DNA from: Deinococcus sp. KSM4-11
GTDB lineage: Bacteria > Deinococcota > Deinococci > Deinococcales > Deinococcaceae
NCBI RefSeq assembly: GCF_004801415.1
Contig: NZ_SSNX01000001.1
Location: 1,240,001-1,304,000 of the forward strand
Length of the DNA stretch: 64,000 bases
Reading direction: 5' to 3'
A model generated the notes under the pieces. The model had not been told where the DNA came from. It ran no database searches and worked only from the letters and a program-made list of their open reading frames with translations. Made by a program: the position numbers and the translations under genes. This document shows positions 41,623-49,583 of the stretch, one piece after another; within the stretch, counting starts at the first letter, position 1; each line of letters starts with the position of its first letter.

Positions 41623-41952
41623 ATGGCCATTTCCCTGGTGTCCACATCCAACGAACTCGAAGGCTACCGCGTCGTGCGGCAATTGGGGGTGGTGCGCGGG
41701 CTGACCGTCCGCTCGCGCAGCGTGCTGGGCAACCTGGGCGCCTCGCTCCAGACGCTGCTGGGCGGCAACATCACCCTGTACACCGAGCTGGCCGAGAAGG
41801 CCCGCCAGGAGGCCTTCGATCTGATGGTGCAGCACGCCATGCAGCGCGGCGCGAACGCCGTGATCGCCATGCGCTACGACGCGAACGAGATCACGGACGG
41901 TGTGACGGAAGTCCTGGCCTATGGCACCGCCGTGGTCGTCGAGCCGCGCTGA
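41623..41952 (+). CDS. YbjQ family protein (heavy-metal-binding domain)
   Basis: The 109-residue soluble protein has the YbjQ/UPF0145 pattern: [20 protein letters not shown], then [20 protein letters not shown] and [14 protein letters not shown], ending in a hydrophobic strand AYGTAVVVE. The family forms pentameric rings of unknown function. It follows lysZ by 38 nt and may be co-transcribed. Confidence 0.85.
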   Translation: MAISLVSTSNELEGYRVVRQLGVVRGLTVRSRSVLGNLGASLQTLLGGNITLYTELAEKARQEAFDLMVQHAMQRGANAVIAMRYDANEITDGVTEVLAYGTAVVVEPR

Positions 41953-41974
41953 GGAGCCCGGCGGGCCGCTCTGG

Positions 41975-41980
41975 TATCCT
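41975..41980 (+). promoter_or_regulatory. -10 box TATCCT, leaderless start of the gene at 41988
   Basis: TATCCT is 7 nt upstream of the ATG. Confidence 0.55.
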
Positions 41981-41987
41981 GCCGCGC

Positions 41988-42299
41988 ATGACGCCCGACG
42001 ACCTCCTGACGTTCCTGGCCGCGCGGGGCGGTCAGGAGTACCGGGTCGTCACCCTGCTGCATTCCGGGCGGGGCAAGAAAGCGCAGGTGCGTGAACTGGG
42101 CGAGTACCGCCTGACCATGCGCGGCCACGCGGTGCTGGCCTGCGGGCCCAGCGGCCAGCCCCGGCAGCTCTCGCAGGGCGAGTTCCACGCCGTGTTCGGG
42201 ACATACACCTTCGGCACGCCCGAGGCGACGGGGGTGCTCACGGATCTGGGGCCGCTCTTCGCCCTGACCGGCCACGACGGAGGGGCGGAGGCCACCTGA
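41988..42299 (+). CDS. Hypothetical small protein
   Basis: The 103-residue soluble, slightly basic protein has no signal or membrane segment. Predicted strands such as YRVVTLLHSGRGKKAQVREL and YRLTMRGHAVLACG suggest a small beta-barrel-like fold. No family is recognised. The start is set by the leaderless promoter, and its 3' end lies inside a strong hairpin. Confidence 0.65.
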   Translation: MTPDDLLTFLAARGGQEYRVVTLLHSGRGKKAQVRELGEYRLTMRGHAVLACGPSGQPRQLSQGEFHAVFGTYTFGTPEATGVLTDLGPLFALTGHDGGAEAT

Positions 42300-42312
42300 C
42301 CTCCGCCCCTCC
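42279..42312. terminator. 13-bp hairpin between convergent genes
   Basis: A perfect 13-bp stem (42279-42291 with 42300-42312) with an 8-nt loop spans the stop codon of the plus-strand gene and lies just downstream of the htrA stop. There is no T run, as is common for Deinococcus terminators. Confidence 0.7.
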
Positions 42313-42323
42313 GTGAACGCGGG

Positions 42324-43622
42324 TTACTGCTGGCTGGCGGTGGGGAAGGTGAAGGCCTTCAGGTCGACGGTGACCGTGCGGGTCTGACCACCCCGGACGA
42401 CCGTGAGCTTGACCGTGTCGCCGATCTGCTTCCCGATGATCGCGCGGCGCAGGTCGTCGCCGGCCGTGATCGCCTGCCCGTCGATGGCAGTGATGATGTC
42501 GCCGTCGGTGGACACGGCGTTCTGCTGGCCTTGGCTGCCCGCGCCGAGGCTCAGGGCGTTGTTGCTTCCGCCCTTGAGACCGGCAGCGGCAGCGGGACTG
42601 TTCGGGGCCACCTGCTGGATCAGCGCGCCGCTGGCCGGCAGTTTGCCCTGGGTGCGCTGGGTGCTCGTCAGGGCCGCCAGATCGGTGAACTGGATGCCCA
42701 GGGTGGGCGTCTGGAGCACGCCGCCCTTCCCCGCCTGGAGTTGCGGCAGGAGTTTCTTGACGGTGTTCACGGGAATGGCGAAGCCCACGCCCGCGCTCTG
42801 TCCGGCCCCACCGGTGAGGATCTGGGTGTTCACGCCGATGACCTGCCCGCTGGAGTTCAGCAGCGGCCCTCCGGAGTTGCCGGGGTTGATGGCGGCGTCG
42901 GTCTGGATGACGCTCTGCTCGACCTGCTTGGTGCCCACGGGAACGGTGCGCTCCAGCGACGAGATGATGCCCTCGGAGACGCTGAAGTCCAGGTCGAAGG
43001 GCGCGCCCATGGCGATGGCCTTGAGGCCCACGTCGAGCTGGTCGCTGTCGCCCAGCGGAATGGGCTGGATGGCGCTCTGCGGCACGCCCTCGGCGCGTAT
43101 CAGGGCCAGGTCGAAGTCCGGCGCGCGGGCGATGACCTTGGCCTTGTAGGTGGTCTTGCTGCCGTGCAGGCGGATGGTGATCTCGCTGGCGCCGTCGACC
43201 ACGTGGTTGTTCGTGATGATGTCGCCCTGGGCGTTCACGAAGAAGCCGCTGCCGGTGCCGGTCTGCGGCTGGGTGTTGTCCGGCAGGCTGAAGGGCAGCT
43301 GCTGCTGGAACTGCTGGCGCAGCTGTGCCTGAGGAGTGCTGTCGGCGCTCTCGGTTACGCTGATGTACACCAGTCCGTTCTCTCGGGCCTTGACGACGTT
43401 CACGGTGTTCGCCTCGGATTCGGTGCGGGCGCGTCCGTTGTCGTAGGTGGCGGGACTGGTGGGCGTGCTCTGGGCGAGGGCCGGAATCATCTGGCCCTGC
43501 GGCACGGTGGCGGTAGCCGCCGGCGCATTCTGTGCGGAGATGTGGTCGTTGACCTGAAACCCGGCGTAAGCACCGAGGGCGAGCGTTCCGGTCAGCGCCA
43601 GGATGGACAGAGGACGTTTCAT
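42324..43622 (-). CDS. HtrA/DegP-type exported serine protease with PDZ domain
   Basis: The 432-residue protein has a signal/anchor segment (LSILALTGTLALGAYAGF), a trypsin-fold domain with the catalytic His (TNNHVVDGAS), Asp (DFDLALIRAEG) and Ser (NPGNSGGPLL), and a C-terminal PDZ domain (about 320-425, with LIQQVAPNSPAAAAGLKGG and VSTDGDIITAIDGQAI). It degrades or refolds damaged envelope proteins. It has one PDZ rather than two, as in DegS/HtrA of Gram-positives. An 11-bp-spaced GGTTA repeat overlaps its promoter. Confidence 0.92.
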   Translation of the reverse strand: MKRPLSILALTGTLALGAYAGFQVNDHISAQNAPAATATVPQGQMIPALAQSTPTSPATYDNGRARTESEANTVNVVKARENGLVYISVTESADSTPQAQLRQQFQQQLPFSLPDNTQPQTGTGSGFFVNAQGDIITNNHVVDGASEITIRLHGSKTTYKAKVIARAPDFDLALIRAEGVPQSAIQPIPLGDSDQLDVGLKAIAMGAPFDLDFSVSEGIISSLERTVPVGTKQVEQSVIQTDAAINPGNSGGPLLNSSGQVIGVNTQILTGGAGQSAGVGFAIPVNTVKKLLPQLQAGKGGVLQTPTLGIQFTDLAALTSTQRTQGKLPASGALIQQVAPNSPAAAAGLKGGSNNALSLGAGSQGQQNAVSTDGDIITAIDGQAITAGDDLRRAIIGKQIGDTVKLTVVRGGQTRTVTVDLKAFTFPTASQQ

Positions 43623-43628
43623 GACCCG

Positions 43629-43659
43629 AGTCTGCCGGACGGCGGTTACACGACGGTTA
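43629..43659 (-). promoter_or_regulatory. htrA promoter with GGTTA direct repeats 11 bp apart
   Basis: On the minus strand a CAGACT -10-like box (43634-43629) lies 6 nt before the htrA ATG. Plus-strand GGTTA at 43644-43648 and 43655-43659 is spaced 11 bp, the usual spacing for OmpR/PhoB-family regulator half-sites, in the -35 region. Confidence 0.4.
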
Positions 43660-43766
43660 ACGCGCGCCCAGCGCATCTGAAGACTGTATCGCCGCCTGCA
43701 GTGAGGCCCCGATGACAATGCAAATCACCCCGACCGAGCGTGGACGGGGCGACACGACCTGAGCGC

Positions 43767-44159
43767 TTATTTCTTGCGTTTGCCGCCGGCGGGTTTCTTC
43801 GGCGCGCTGCCGCCGCCACCATGCGTCCGCTCCTTGGCGTCCCGCATGAACGAACGCAGTTTGGCCTCGAACTGCGGACTCTGCCGGCCAATGGCCCGCG
43901 GTCGCGGCACTTCCTCCGGTTCCTCCAGCAATTCCTTGATGGACAGATCCAGGCGACCACGTTCGTCGCGGCCCAGCACCTTCACCTCGATGTTCTCGCC
44001 CTCGCGGACGTGATCGTGGATGTTCCGCACGAAGGAGTGGGCAATCTGCGAGATGTGCACGAGTCCAGTTTCTCCGTTCTCGAACTGGATGAACGCACCG
44101 AAGTCCGTCACGCGCGTGATGCGGCCCTCTGCTACCGCGCCGGAATCAAGCTGAACCAA
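43767..44159 (-). CDS. S1 RNA-binding domain protein
   Basis: The 130-residue protein has one S1 domain (1-75, EGRITRVTDFGAFIQFENGETGLVHISQIA, then GENIEVKVLGRDERGRLDLSIKEL) and a basic Lys/Gly-rich tail (GGGGSAPKKPAGGKRKK). It resembles the YugI/general stress protein 13 group, which associates with ribosomes. It starts with TTG behind a GAGGAG site; that site lies inside an upstream mini-ORF. Confidence 0.85.
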   Translation of the reverse strand: MVQLDSGAVAEGRITRVTDFGAFIQFENGETGLVHISQIAHSFVRNIHDHVREGENIEVKVLGRDERGRLDLSIKELLEEPEEVPRPRAIGRQSPQFEAKLRSFMRDAKERTHGGGGSAPKKPAGGKRKK

Positions 44160-44181
44160 AGGAAGTCTCCTCGAAAAGCAT
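44146..44181 (-). CDS. Leaderless mini-ORF overlapping the S1-gene start
   Basis: An 11-codon frame (MLFEETSFGSA) starts at the ATG at 44181, 7 nt after a TACCAT box, and ends at 44146, past the TTG start of the S1 gene (44159). Its GAG-GAG codons form the Shine-Dalgarno sequence of the S1 gene, so translating it would cover that site. This arrangement suggests regulation by translation. The peptide sequence itself may not matter. Confidence 0.4.
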   Translation of the reverse strand: MLFEETSFGSA

Positions 44182-44188
44182 GAGGCCT

Positions 44189-44194
44189 ATGGTA
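44189..44194 (-). promoter_or_regulatory. -10 box TACCAT upstream of the S1 gene
   Basis: On the minus strand TACCAT is 7 nt before the mini-ORF ATG at 44181. Confidence 0.5.
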
Positions 44195-44255
44195 CACCAT
44201 CATCCGCCCCGGCGCAGCGCGGCCTGACCGTGTGTGCATCCGGCCTCGGCCCAGG

Positions 44256-44741
44256 TCAGGGAAGCCGCTGGGCCACCTGATCGAAGGCGTAATTGGCGGC
44301 CTCGGCCCCGTGCTGCCACAGGGTGAACAGCCCGAAGTTCTCCACCATGGTCACCCGCGCTCCCTCCGGAAGGTCGAAAGTCAGGCTGGCGCCCAGTTTC
44401 GACCACGGCACCAGGGCGGCCGGGGCGTTCAGAACCGGGGTCACGCGTATGGCGTCCGGGCCGGGCGTGCCTGTGACCAGTACCGCCTGCGGGTAGTGCC
44501 GTTTCAGGGCGTCCCCGGAATCCTTGCGCATGGCCTTCAGCACCCCCTGCTGCTGGCTGGGGTCGATCAGCGCCGAGTTCCCCTGGATCTGCGGGTCGAG
44601 GATCACGTAGGTGGCCACGGCCAGACGGTCATGAGTCCAGCCGGCCGGCAGGGGCTGATCGGCCTGGGCGAGGGCCAGCGTGCCCAGCAGGGTGAGGCTG
44701 GTGATGGCTGCCGGAATGCGCTGGAGAGGGGTCTGTGGCAT
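44256..44741 (-). CDS. Hypothetical exported protein
   Basis: The 161-residue protein has a signal peptide (PAAITSLTLLGTLALAQA) and a soluble domain of about 135 residues with no recognised family (HDRLAVATYVILDP, ALKRHYPQAVLVTGTP, ARVTMVENFGLFTLW). A TATGAT box overlaps the first of three in-frame ATGs; the ATG at 44741 is the first one downstream of the expected transcription start, so I chose it. It is divergent from mazG. Confidence 0.65.
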   Translation of the reverse strand: MPQTPLQRIPAAITSLTLLGTLALAQADQPLPAGWTHDRLAVATYVILDPQIQGNSALIDPSQQQGVLKAMRKDSGDALKRHYPQAVLVTGTPGPDAIRVTPVLNAPAALVPWSKLGASLTFDLPEGARVTMVENFGLFTLWQHGAEAANYAFDQVAQRLP

Positions 44742-44806
44742 CGCAGCGCGCATCATAGCGGCTCAAGGTGACGCCATTCTGGCCCGCGCTTGCCGGAGGC
44801 GCGCGG

Positions 44807-44812
44807 TACGAT
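44807..44812 (+). promoter_or_regulatory. -10 box TACGAT, leaderless start of mazG
   Basis: TACGAT ends 6 nt before the ATG at 44819. Confidence 0.5.
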
Positions 44813-44818
44813 GCGGCG

Positions 44819-45445
44819 ATGCTGGAACTGCTGTCCATCATGCGCCGACTGCGTGGTCCCGGAGGCTGTCCGTGGGATCAGGAGCAGACGCACGAGTCGC
44901 TGCGCCCCTACCTGCTCGAGGAAGCGGCGGAGGCCGTGGATGCGGTCACCACCGGCAACCGTGCGGAACTGGCGTCCGAACTCGGGGACGTGCTGCTGCA
45001 GGTCGCCTTCCACAGCGTCATCGCCGAAGAACAGGGCACCTTCGCGTACGCCGACGTGGAGCGGGCCATCGTGGAGAAACTCGTGCGCCGCCACCCGCAC
45101 GTGTTCGGCACGGTGTCGGTCTCCGGCAGTGGAGAGGTCGTGGCCAATTGGCAGGCGATCAAGGCGGCCGAGCACGGTGGCCAGCCACGACGCCCGGCCG
45201 ACCGGGTGCCGTCGGGTCTGGGCGCGCTGGCCCGCGAGACACAGACGCAACGCCTGGCCGGCCAGCAGGGCCAGCGTGCCGTAGTGCAGGCGGCCCTCGA
45301 TACTGCACTGGACACGCCCGAGGGAGTGGCCACGGTGCTGGAGGCGGTCGTGGCGTGGGCCAGGGCACACGACATCGACGCCGAACTCGCCCTCCGGGAA
45401 CACACCCAGGGTCGGCTGGACGCCCTGCCCGTGCCTCCCGGATGA
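44819..45445 (+). CDS. mazG: Nucleoside triphosphate pyrophosphohydrolase MazG
   Basis: The 208-residue protein has the MazG start [21 protein letters not shown] and the metal-binding EExxE/ExxD helices ([11 protein letters not shown] and [13 protein letters not shown]). It hydrolyses NTPs, probably non-canonical ones, to NMP and pyrophosphate. The second MazG repeat of E. coli is degenerate here (about 140-200). A Nudix gene follows 25 nt downstream, forming a nucleotide-pool cleaning pair. Confidence 0.88.
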   Translation: MLELLSIMRRLRGPGGCPWDQEQTHESLRPYLLEEAAEAVDAVTTGNRAELASELGDVLLQVAFHSVIAEEQGTFAYADVERAIVEKLVRRHPHVFGTVSVSGSGEVVANWQAIKAAEHGGQPRRPADRVPSGLGALARETQTQRLAGQQGQRAVVQAALDTALDTPEGVATVLEAVVAWARAHDIDAELALREHTQGRLDALPVPPG

Positions 45446-45470
45446 CGCCTGCCCACCCAAGGACGCTCCG

Positions 45471-46061
45471 GTGAGCACAGATCCGCCCGGGTCACGCGAC
45501 CCGCTGAATGACCTGCTGATCGATCCCTGGCAGGACTGGATCTCAGAACGCCAGCGCTCGGCCCTGCATCTGCCGGAGTTCCGCCGCGCGGCCGTGCTGG
45601 TCGGTCTGACCCGCGAGTCCGATCCGCGCGTGCTGCTGACCGTACGCTCGGCCGACCTGCCCACCCACAAGGGTCAGGTGAGTTTTCCCGGCGGCAGCCT
45701 GGAAGCGGGGGAAACGCCCGTGCGGGCGGCGCTGCGCGAGGCGTGGGAGGAAGTGGGCCTGGACACCTCGGGCGTCACCGTCCTGGGCGAACTCGACGAT
45801 GTGTTCACACCCATCGGCTTCCATGTGACGCCGGTGCTGGCGCGCCTGCCGGCCGACCTGCACCTGACCCTGTCCGGCGAGGTCGCGCAGCTGCTGCTGC
45901 CCACCCTGTCGGCTCTGCGGGCCATCGTTCCACGCGAGGATCTGCGCACACTGCCCGATGGCCAGCGCATCACGCTGTACACCTACCCCTGGGGCGGGCA
46001 TGACATCTGGGGCATGACCGCGCGGGTGCTGCATGACCTGCTGGCTGCCGGGCCACAGTAG
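45471..46061 (+). CDS. Nudix hydrolase, coenzyme A pyrophosphatase type
   Basis: The 196-residue protein has a complete Nudix box ([24 protein letters not shown]) preceded by [13 protein letters not shown], the NuCoA signature of CoA diphosphatases. It would cleave CoA or oxidised CoA to 3',5'-ADP and phosphopantetheine. The start is a GTG. It ends just before a strong bidirectional hairpin. Confidence 0.85.
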   Translation: MSTDPPGSRDPLNDLLIDPWQDWISERQRSALHLPEFRRAAVLVGLTRESDPRVLLTVRSADLPTHKGQVSFPGGSLEAGETPVRAALREAWEEVGLDTSGVTVLGELDDVFTPIGFHVTPVLARLPADLHLTLSGEVAQLLLPTLSALRAIVPREDLRTLPDGQRITLYTYPWGGHDIWGMTARVLHDLLAAGPQ

Positions 46062-46071
46062 GCAATAACGA

Positions 46072-46103
46072 GTGCCCCCTCCCGCATGTACGGGAGGGGG
46101 CAC
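46072..46103. terminator. 13-bp hairpin between convergent genes
   Basis: A perfect 13-bp stem (46072-46084 with 46091-46103) with loop CATGTA separates the Nudix gene and the PEGA gene stops. Confidence 0.75.
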
Positions 46104-46114
46104 GGCCTCAGCGG

Positions 46115-47137
46115 TTACTTCACCTGGTTGATGGTGATCTGGCCGTTGGTGGTGACGTTGTAGGTGCTCAGGAAGGTGCGGAAACCGGGGGCGATCACGA
46201 CGATCTCGTGGGCACCGCGCGCCACCTGGACATCCAGGCCGCCGTTGCGGATGGTGCCGGCCTCGGTGCCGTCCACGAACACGCGGGCGCCGTTGACACC
46301 GCTGCGGATGCTGACAGTGAAGTTGGCGGAGACGACGGGCGCGGGCGTGGCCACCTGGGCGAACTCGACGTTCACGTTGGTGGTGCTGCCGCCACGGATC
46401 GTGACGGAGGTGGAGAAGTCACGGAAGCCGGGAGCCTGGACGCGGATCGGGAAGGTGCCAGCGCGCAGGTTGGAGTACGTGACGTTCGCACCGCCCAGAC
46501 GCTGACCGTTCAGCGTCACGGTCGCGTTGGCCACGTTCGTGCCGACGAACAGGCTGCCGGTCGCGACGGGGTTCACAGCGGCAACGGTGTAGAACGCGGT
46601 GTCGCTGACCCACGAGTTCTGCGGCAGGGGGCTCACGACGATACTGAGGGCCTGGGCCAGTCCGGCCTGCGTCTTGGCATTCACGGTCGCGAACTGATCC
46701 TGCTGGGTCTTGAAGGAGCTGAGCTGGTCGAGGTTCAGCGGCGTCAGGCTAGCCAGCGCCAGTACCTTGTTCTGACCGATGGGACCGGCGACCGTGTACT
46801 TGAAGTTGTCCCCTTCGGCGGGGAACGACTTGGTCGTGTTGGCCTTGACCATGTTGTTCTCGCTCAGGCGGTTGGGGAGGATCTGGTCGACGCTACCGTC
46901 GGGGTTCACGTTGAACAGGTACACGTAGGCGTCCTGGTTCACAGTGGCGCTCACGGTGATGCCTTCGCCCACCTTGTACGCGGGGTTCTGGTTACCGGTG
47001 GTGTCCTTGTCGATGCGGACGGAGACGCTCAGATCCGGCGTGGTGGGGTTGACGATAATGCTCTGGGCACTGATCTTCGGGGCGGCGGCGGCGGTGCTCA
47101 GCAGCAGGGCTGCGGGAATCATCAGGATCTTGTTCAT
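46115..47137 (-). CDS. Exported DUF4384/PEGA-domain protein
   Basis: The 340-residue protein has a signal peptide ([17 protein letters not shown]), a DUF4384 domain (about 35-140, [20 protein letters not shown] and ILPN), and two PEGA-type beta units (about 195-255 and 272-338, each with VxLNGxxxG or VFVDGTEAG and ending in APGFR). Such surface beta domains often bind cell wall or S-layer. A GGAGGT site sits 5 nt before the ATG, an unusually good one for this window, suggesting high expression. Confidence 0.8.
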   Translation of the reverse strand: MNKILMIPAALLLSTAAAAPKISAQSIIVNPTTPDLSVSVRIDKDTTGNQNPAYKVGEGITVSATVNQDAYVYLFNVNPDGSVDQILPNRLSENNMVKANTTKSFPAEGDNFKYTVAGPIGQNKVLALASLTPLNLDQLSSFKTQQDQFATVNAKTQAGLAQALSIVVSPLPQNSWVSDTAFYTVAAVNPVATGSLFVGTNVANATVTLNGQRLGGANVTYSNLRAGTFPIRVQAPGFRDFSTSVTIRGGSTTNVNVEFAQVATPAPVVSANFTVSIRSGVNGARVFVDGTEAGTIRNGGLDVQVARGAHEIVVIAPGFRTFLSTYNVTTNGQITINQVK

Positions 47138-47275
47138 GTGGTACCTCCGCCCATGAGCCTACGGGGGGGAACATGACGGGCCATGAGCCTCCCTGCGTGG
47201 AATGTTAATAGTGCTTCAGGTCACCGTCAGGGAGGCCAGTCGATTGGTCTGGCTTTCTGTTCCGCTTCCGTGGGG

Positions 47276-48463
47276 TCAGCGGATGATGCGGGCCGGTTCG
47301 ATGCCAGCGGCACGGCGGGCGGGGATCAGGGCCGCCAGCAACGTGGTGACCAAGCCCATCAGGTTCACGGCGAGTAGATCCGTCCAGCGCACCTCCACCG
47401 GGAGAGAGGTCACGAAGTACAGGTCGCCGGGCAGCTGGAAAGGCCGCACGGTGAAATACGCGCTGATCCCCAGGCCGAGCAGGTTCCCGACCAGCAGGCC
47501 GCCGACGCCGAGCACCAGGCCCTCGAACAGGAAGACCCGCGTGATCAGGGCGCGGGTGGCGCCGATGGCACGCAGAATGGCGATCTCCTGCGTTTTCTCG
47601 AAGACGGCGAGGGTCAGGACGTTCGCGATGCCGAAGGCGGCAACGATCACGATCAGGAAGACCACGAAGGAGATGACCTTCTTCTGGAGGGACAGCTGAT
47701 CGAGCAGCGTGCCGTAGATGTCCTGCCACGGCAGCGCGCTGTAGGGCCGCGCCCGCGTGAGCTGCCGTCCGACCGCCGGCGCCAGATCCGGGTCGCGCAG
47801 GCGCAGCTGATAGCCGGTGACGTTCTTCGTTTCCTGCAGGGCCTGAAGCGTGCTCAGATCCGTGAACGCGTAGGCGCTGTCAATCAGGTAATTGCCGGTG
47901 GTGAACACCCCAGCAACGCTCAGGCTGGCCCGGTGCTGGGCGCTGTTCAGCAGCCGCAGCTGATCCCCGGTGAACGCCCCAATCGAGCGCGACAGGGCGG
48001 AGCCCAGCATGATCTGGCCGGGTTTCAGGGTGGCGAGCACCCGGCTTTCTTCCGGCTGAAGTTCCAGCACGTGGGCGGCGTCCGGCGTGACGCCGAACAG
48101 GGTCACGAAGTCGAAGCCGGCCCGGCGACCATCGCTGGCGGGTCGAGTCAGCAGGCCCTTGTCGGCCACGAAGGGCATAAACGCCTGCACGGCGGGATCG
48201 GCTTTCAGGGCCAGCTCGAGTTCCGCGTCGCGGGCGGCCGGCGTGTAGGAGGTCAGGCTCAGGTGCGGGCTGGCCCGTAGCGTCGCGCTGATCAGGGCGC
48301 GGGTGAAGCCGTTGGTGAGACTCAGCGCCGCAATCAACGCCATCACGCCCACCGCGATCCCCAGGATGGTCAGGACATTCTGCGTACGGCGGTGGCTGAG
48401 GTGCGCCCGAGCCAGCGACCACGCCAGGGCAGTCTGCGATTCGGCGTGGGGAGCGGAGGGCAT
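47276..48463 (-). CDS. ABC transporter permease, FtsX/LolE/MacB type
   Basis: The 395-residue permease has one N-terminal helix (NVLTILGIAVGVMALIAAL), a periplasmic MacB-like domain (about 55-255), and three C-terminal helices with the FtsX motif (AVFEKTQEIAILRAIGATRALI). It would work with an ATPase for lipoprotein or peptide export; that ATPase is not adjacent. Its ATG lies 9 nt after a TATCCT box, leaving a leader of only 2-3 nt. Confidence 0.87.
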   Translation of the reverse strand: MPSAPHAESQTALAWSLARAHLSHRRTQNVLTILGIAVGVMALIAALSLTNGFTRALISATLRASPHLSLTSYTPAARDAELELALKADPAVQAFMPFVADKGLLTRPASDGRRAGFDFVTLFGVTPDAAHVLELQPEESRVLATLKPGQIMLGSALSRSIGAFTGDQLRLLNSAQHRASLSVAGVFTTGNYLIDSAYAFTDLSTLQALQETKNVTGYQLRLRDPDLAPAVGRQLTRARPYSALPWQDIYGTLLDQLSLQKKVISFVVFLIVIVAAFGIANVLTLAVFEKTQEIAILRAIGATRALITRVFLFEGLVLGVGGLLVGNLLGLGISAYFTVRPFQLPGDLYFVTSLPVEVRWTDLLAVNLMGLVTTLLAALIPARRAAGIEPARIIR

Positions 48464-48568
48464 GCGAAGCGGAGGATAGCAGACCCCTCCACGCGCACCG
48501 GTGGCCCAACAGGCGGAAGGGCGAACCCCCGAAGGAGCCCGCCCTGGAATCTGTGGTGTGAAGGCCGC

Positions 48569-49120
48569 TCAGCGGACGGCAGTGATGCGAACCTGCCGGG
48601 CCCCGAACCGCATGGCGTCGCCACGGGTGGACATCCAGATGTCCAGGCTGTTGGTCTTGCGGACCGCCATGGTGTCCTCGACGATAAAGACACGGCCACT
48701 GAACTGGGCGCTATAGCGGCCACTCAGGTCTTCAATCATGACCTTGGTGCCGTAGGGAAACAGGCGCAGCAGGTCGCGGCTGAGTGCCACCACACCGGGC
48801 CGGGTTCGCGTGCCGGTGGCAGTGATGAAGGGCGTGGCATCGGTCTGGCCGGGCACGCTGTTGTAGGCGGTGGCGCGCACGATGGCGACCTTGCCGCGAA
48901 TTGGGCTATAGGCGACGGTATCGCTGGCGGCGGCCTGGGCTACGGTGTCGGCACGAACCTGGGCGGCGTCGGTGCTCTGGATGGTGGAGGGAGTGCTCAG
49001 GGCGTCTTGAACCGCAGCGGCGGCGATGGTCGAATCGGGCAGGGCGGGGGCACCCGCAGTGGCAATGCCGGTCACGGCGAGGGCGATGGTGGTCATCCAG
49101 CGCAAAAAGGCGTGGGCCAT
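48569..49120 (-). CDS. Exported 3D-domain protein (cell-wall lytic type)
   Basis: The 183-residue protein has a signal peptide (about 1-25), an Ala/Thr/Asp-rich spacer, and a C-terminal 3D domain (about 80-183, RATAYNSVPGQTD, VVALSRDLLRLFPYGT, FIVEDTMAVRKTNSLDIWM). Its three key aspartates are D94 in GQTDAT, the Asp of VEDTM and the Asp of LDIW, as in MltA-fold lytic transglycosylases. An AAGGAG site precedes the ATG. The long structured leader upstream is described separately. Confidence 0.85.
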   Translation of the reverse strand: MAHAFLRWMTTIALAVTGIATAGAPALPDSTIAAAAVQDALSTPSTIQSTDAAQVRADTVAQAAASDTVAYSPIRGKVAIVRATAYNSVPGQTDATPFITATGTRTRPGVVALSRDLLRLFPYGTKVMIEDLSGRYSAQFSGRVFIVEDTMAVRKTNSLDIWMSTRGDAMRFGARQVRITAVR

Positions 49121-49583
49121 AAGTCTCCTTCAATCGGTTGAAATCCACAAGCGCACAGGCTCAGGCCTGTCCGGTCGTGGTTCTGGGTCTGGGATCCGAA
49201 GTGTCCGGGCAGGACTGATGACCCCCCTGAACTCCGAAGATGAGGCTAAGGGGGGTATATGGCACTTTTCTAAGTTTTTTGCTCTATTAGCTCATCTGAA
49301 CGGCAGTCAACAACCTTAAAACGGCCAGAGATGCTCGGAATAGCCGTCCACGACATGCCTTATTCATGAGACCTTATCTCATCATCTCATTTAACTTCTC
49401 ATTCTGTTTCTGACAGAACAAGCGTTCTTAGCCGATTACGCTCTCATCTTGACGCCGGAGCCAGGGGTATTTGAGACTCAAGCAACAATTGACCCGCGAG
49501 TCATCAACTGTTACGCCACTGGTACCGATTATAAGTTCTGGAGAGCAGGGCGGAGACTCATTGAATGCTCATGTTAGGGCTGC
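49121..49583. other. A+T-richer region with structured leader of the 3D-domain gene
   Basis: This 463-bp gap is the lowest-G+C part of the window. On the minus strand TTGACT...TAATAG (about 49312-49285) can serve as a promoter, and the leader that follows can form an 8-bp hairpin (ACCCCCCT 49220-49227 with AGGGGGGT 49249-49256). The distal part (about 49380-49420) has repeated CTCAT units. No gene is supported. Confidence 0.5.

Noticed and set aside
49120..49330. c-di-AMP (ydaO) riboswitch before the 3D-domain gene
   Set aside because: The gene type is a frequent ydaO target, but the conserved core segments were not found by eye. I list only a structured leader.
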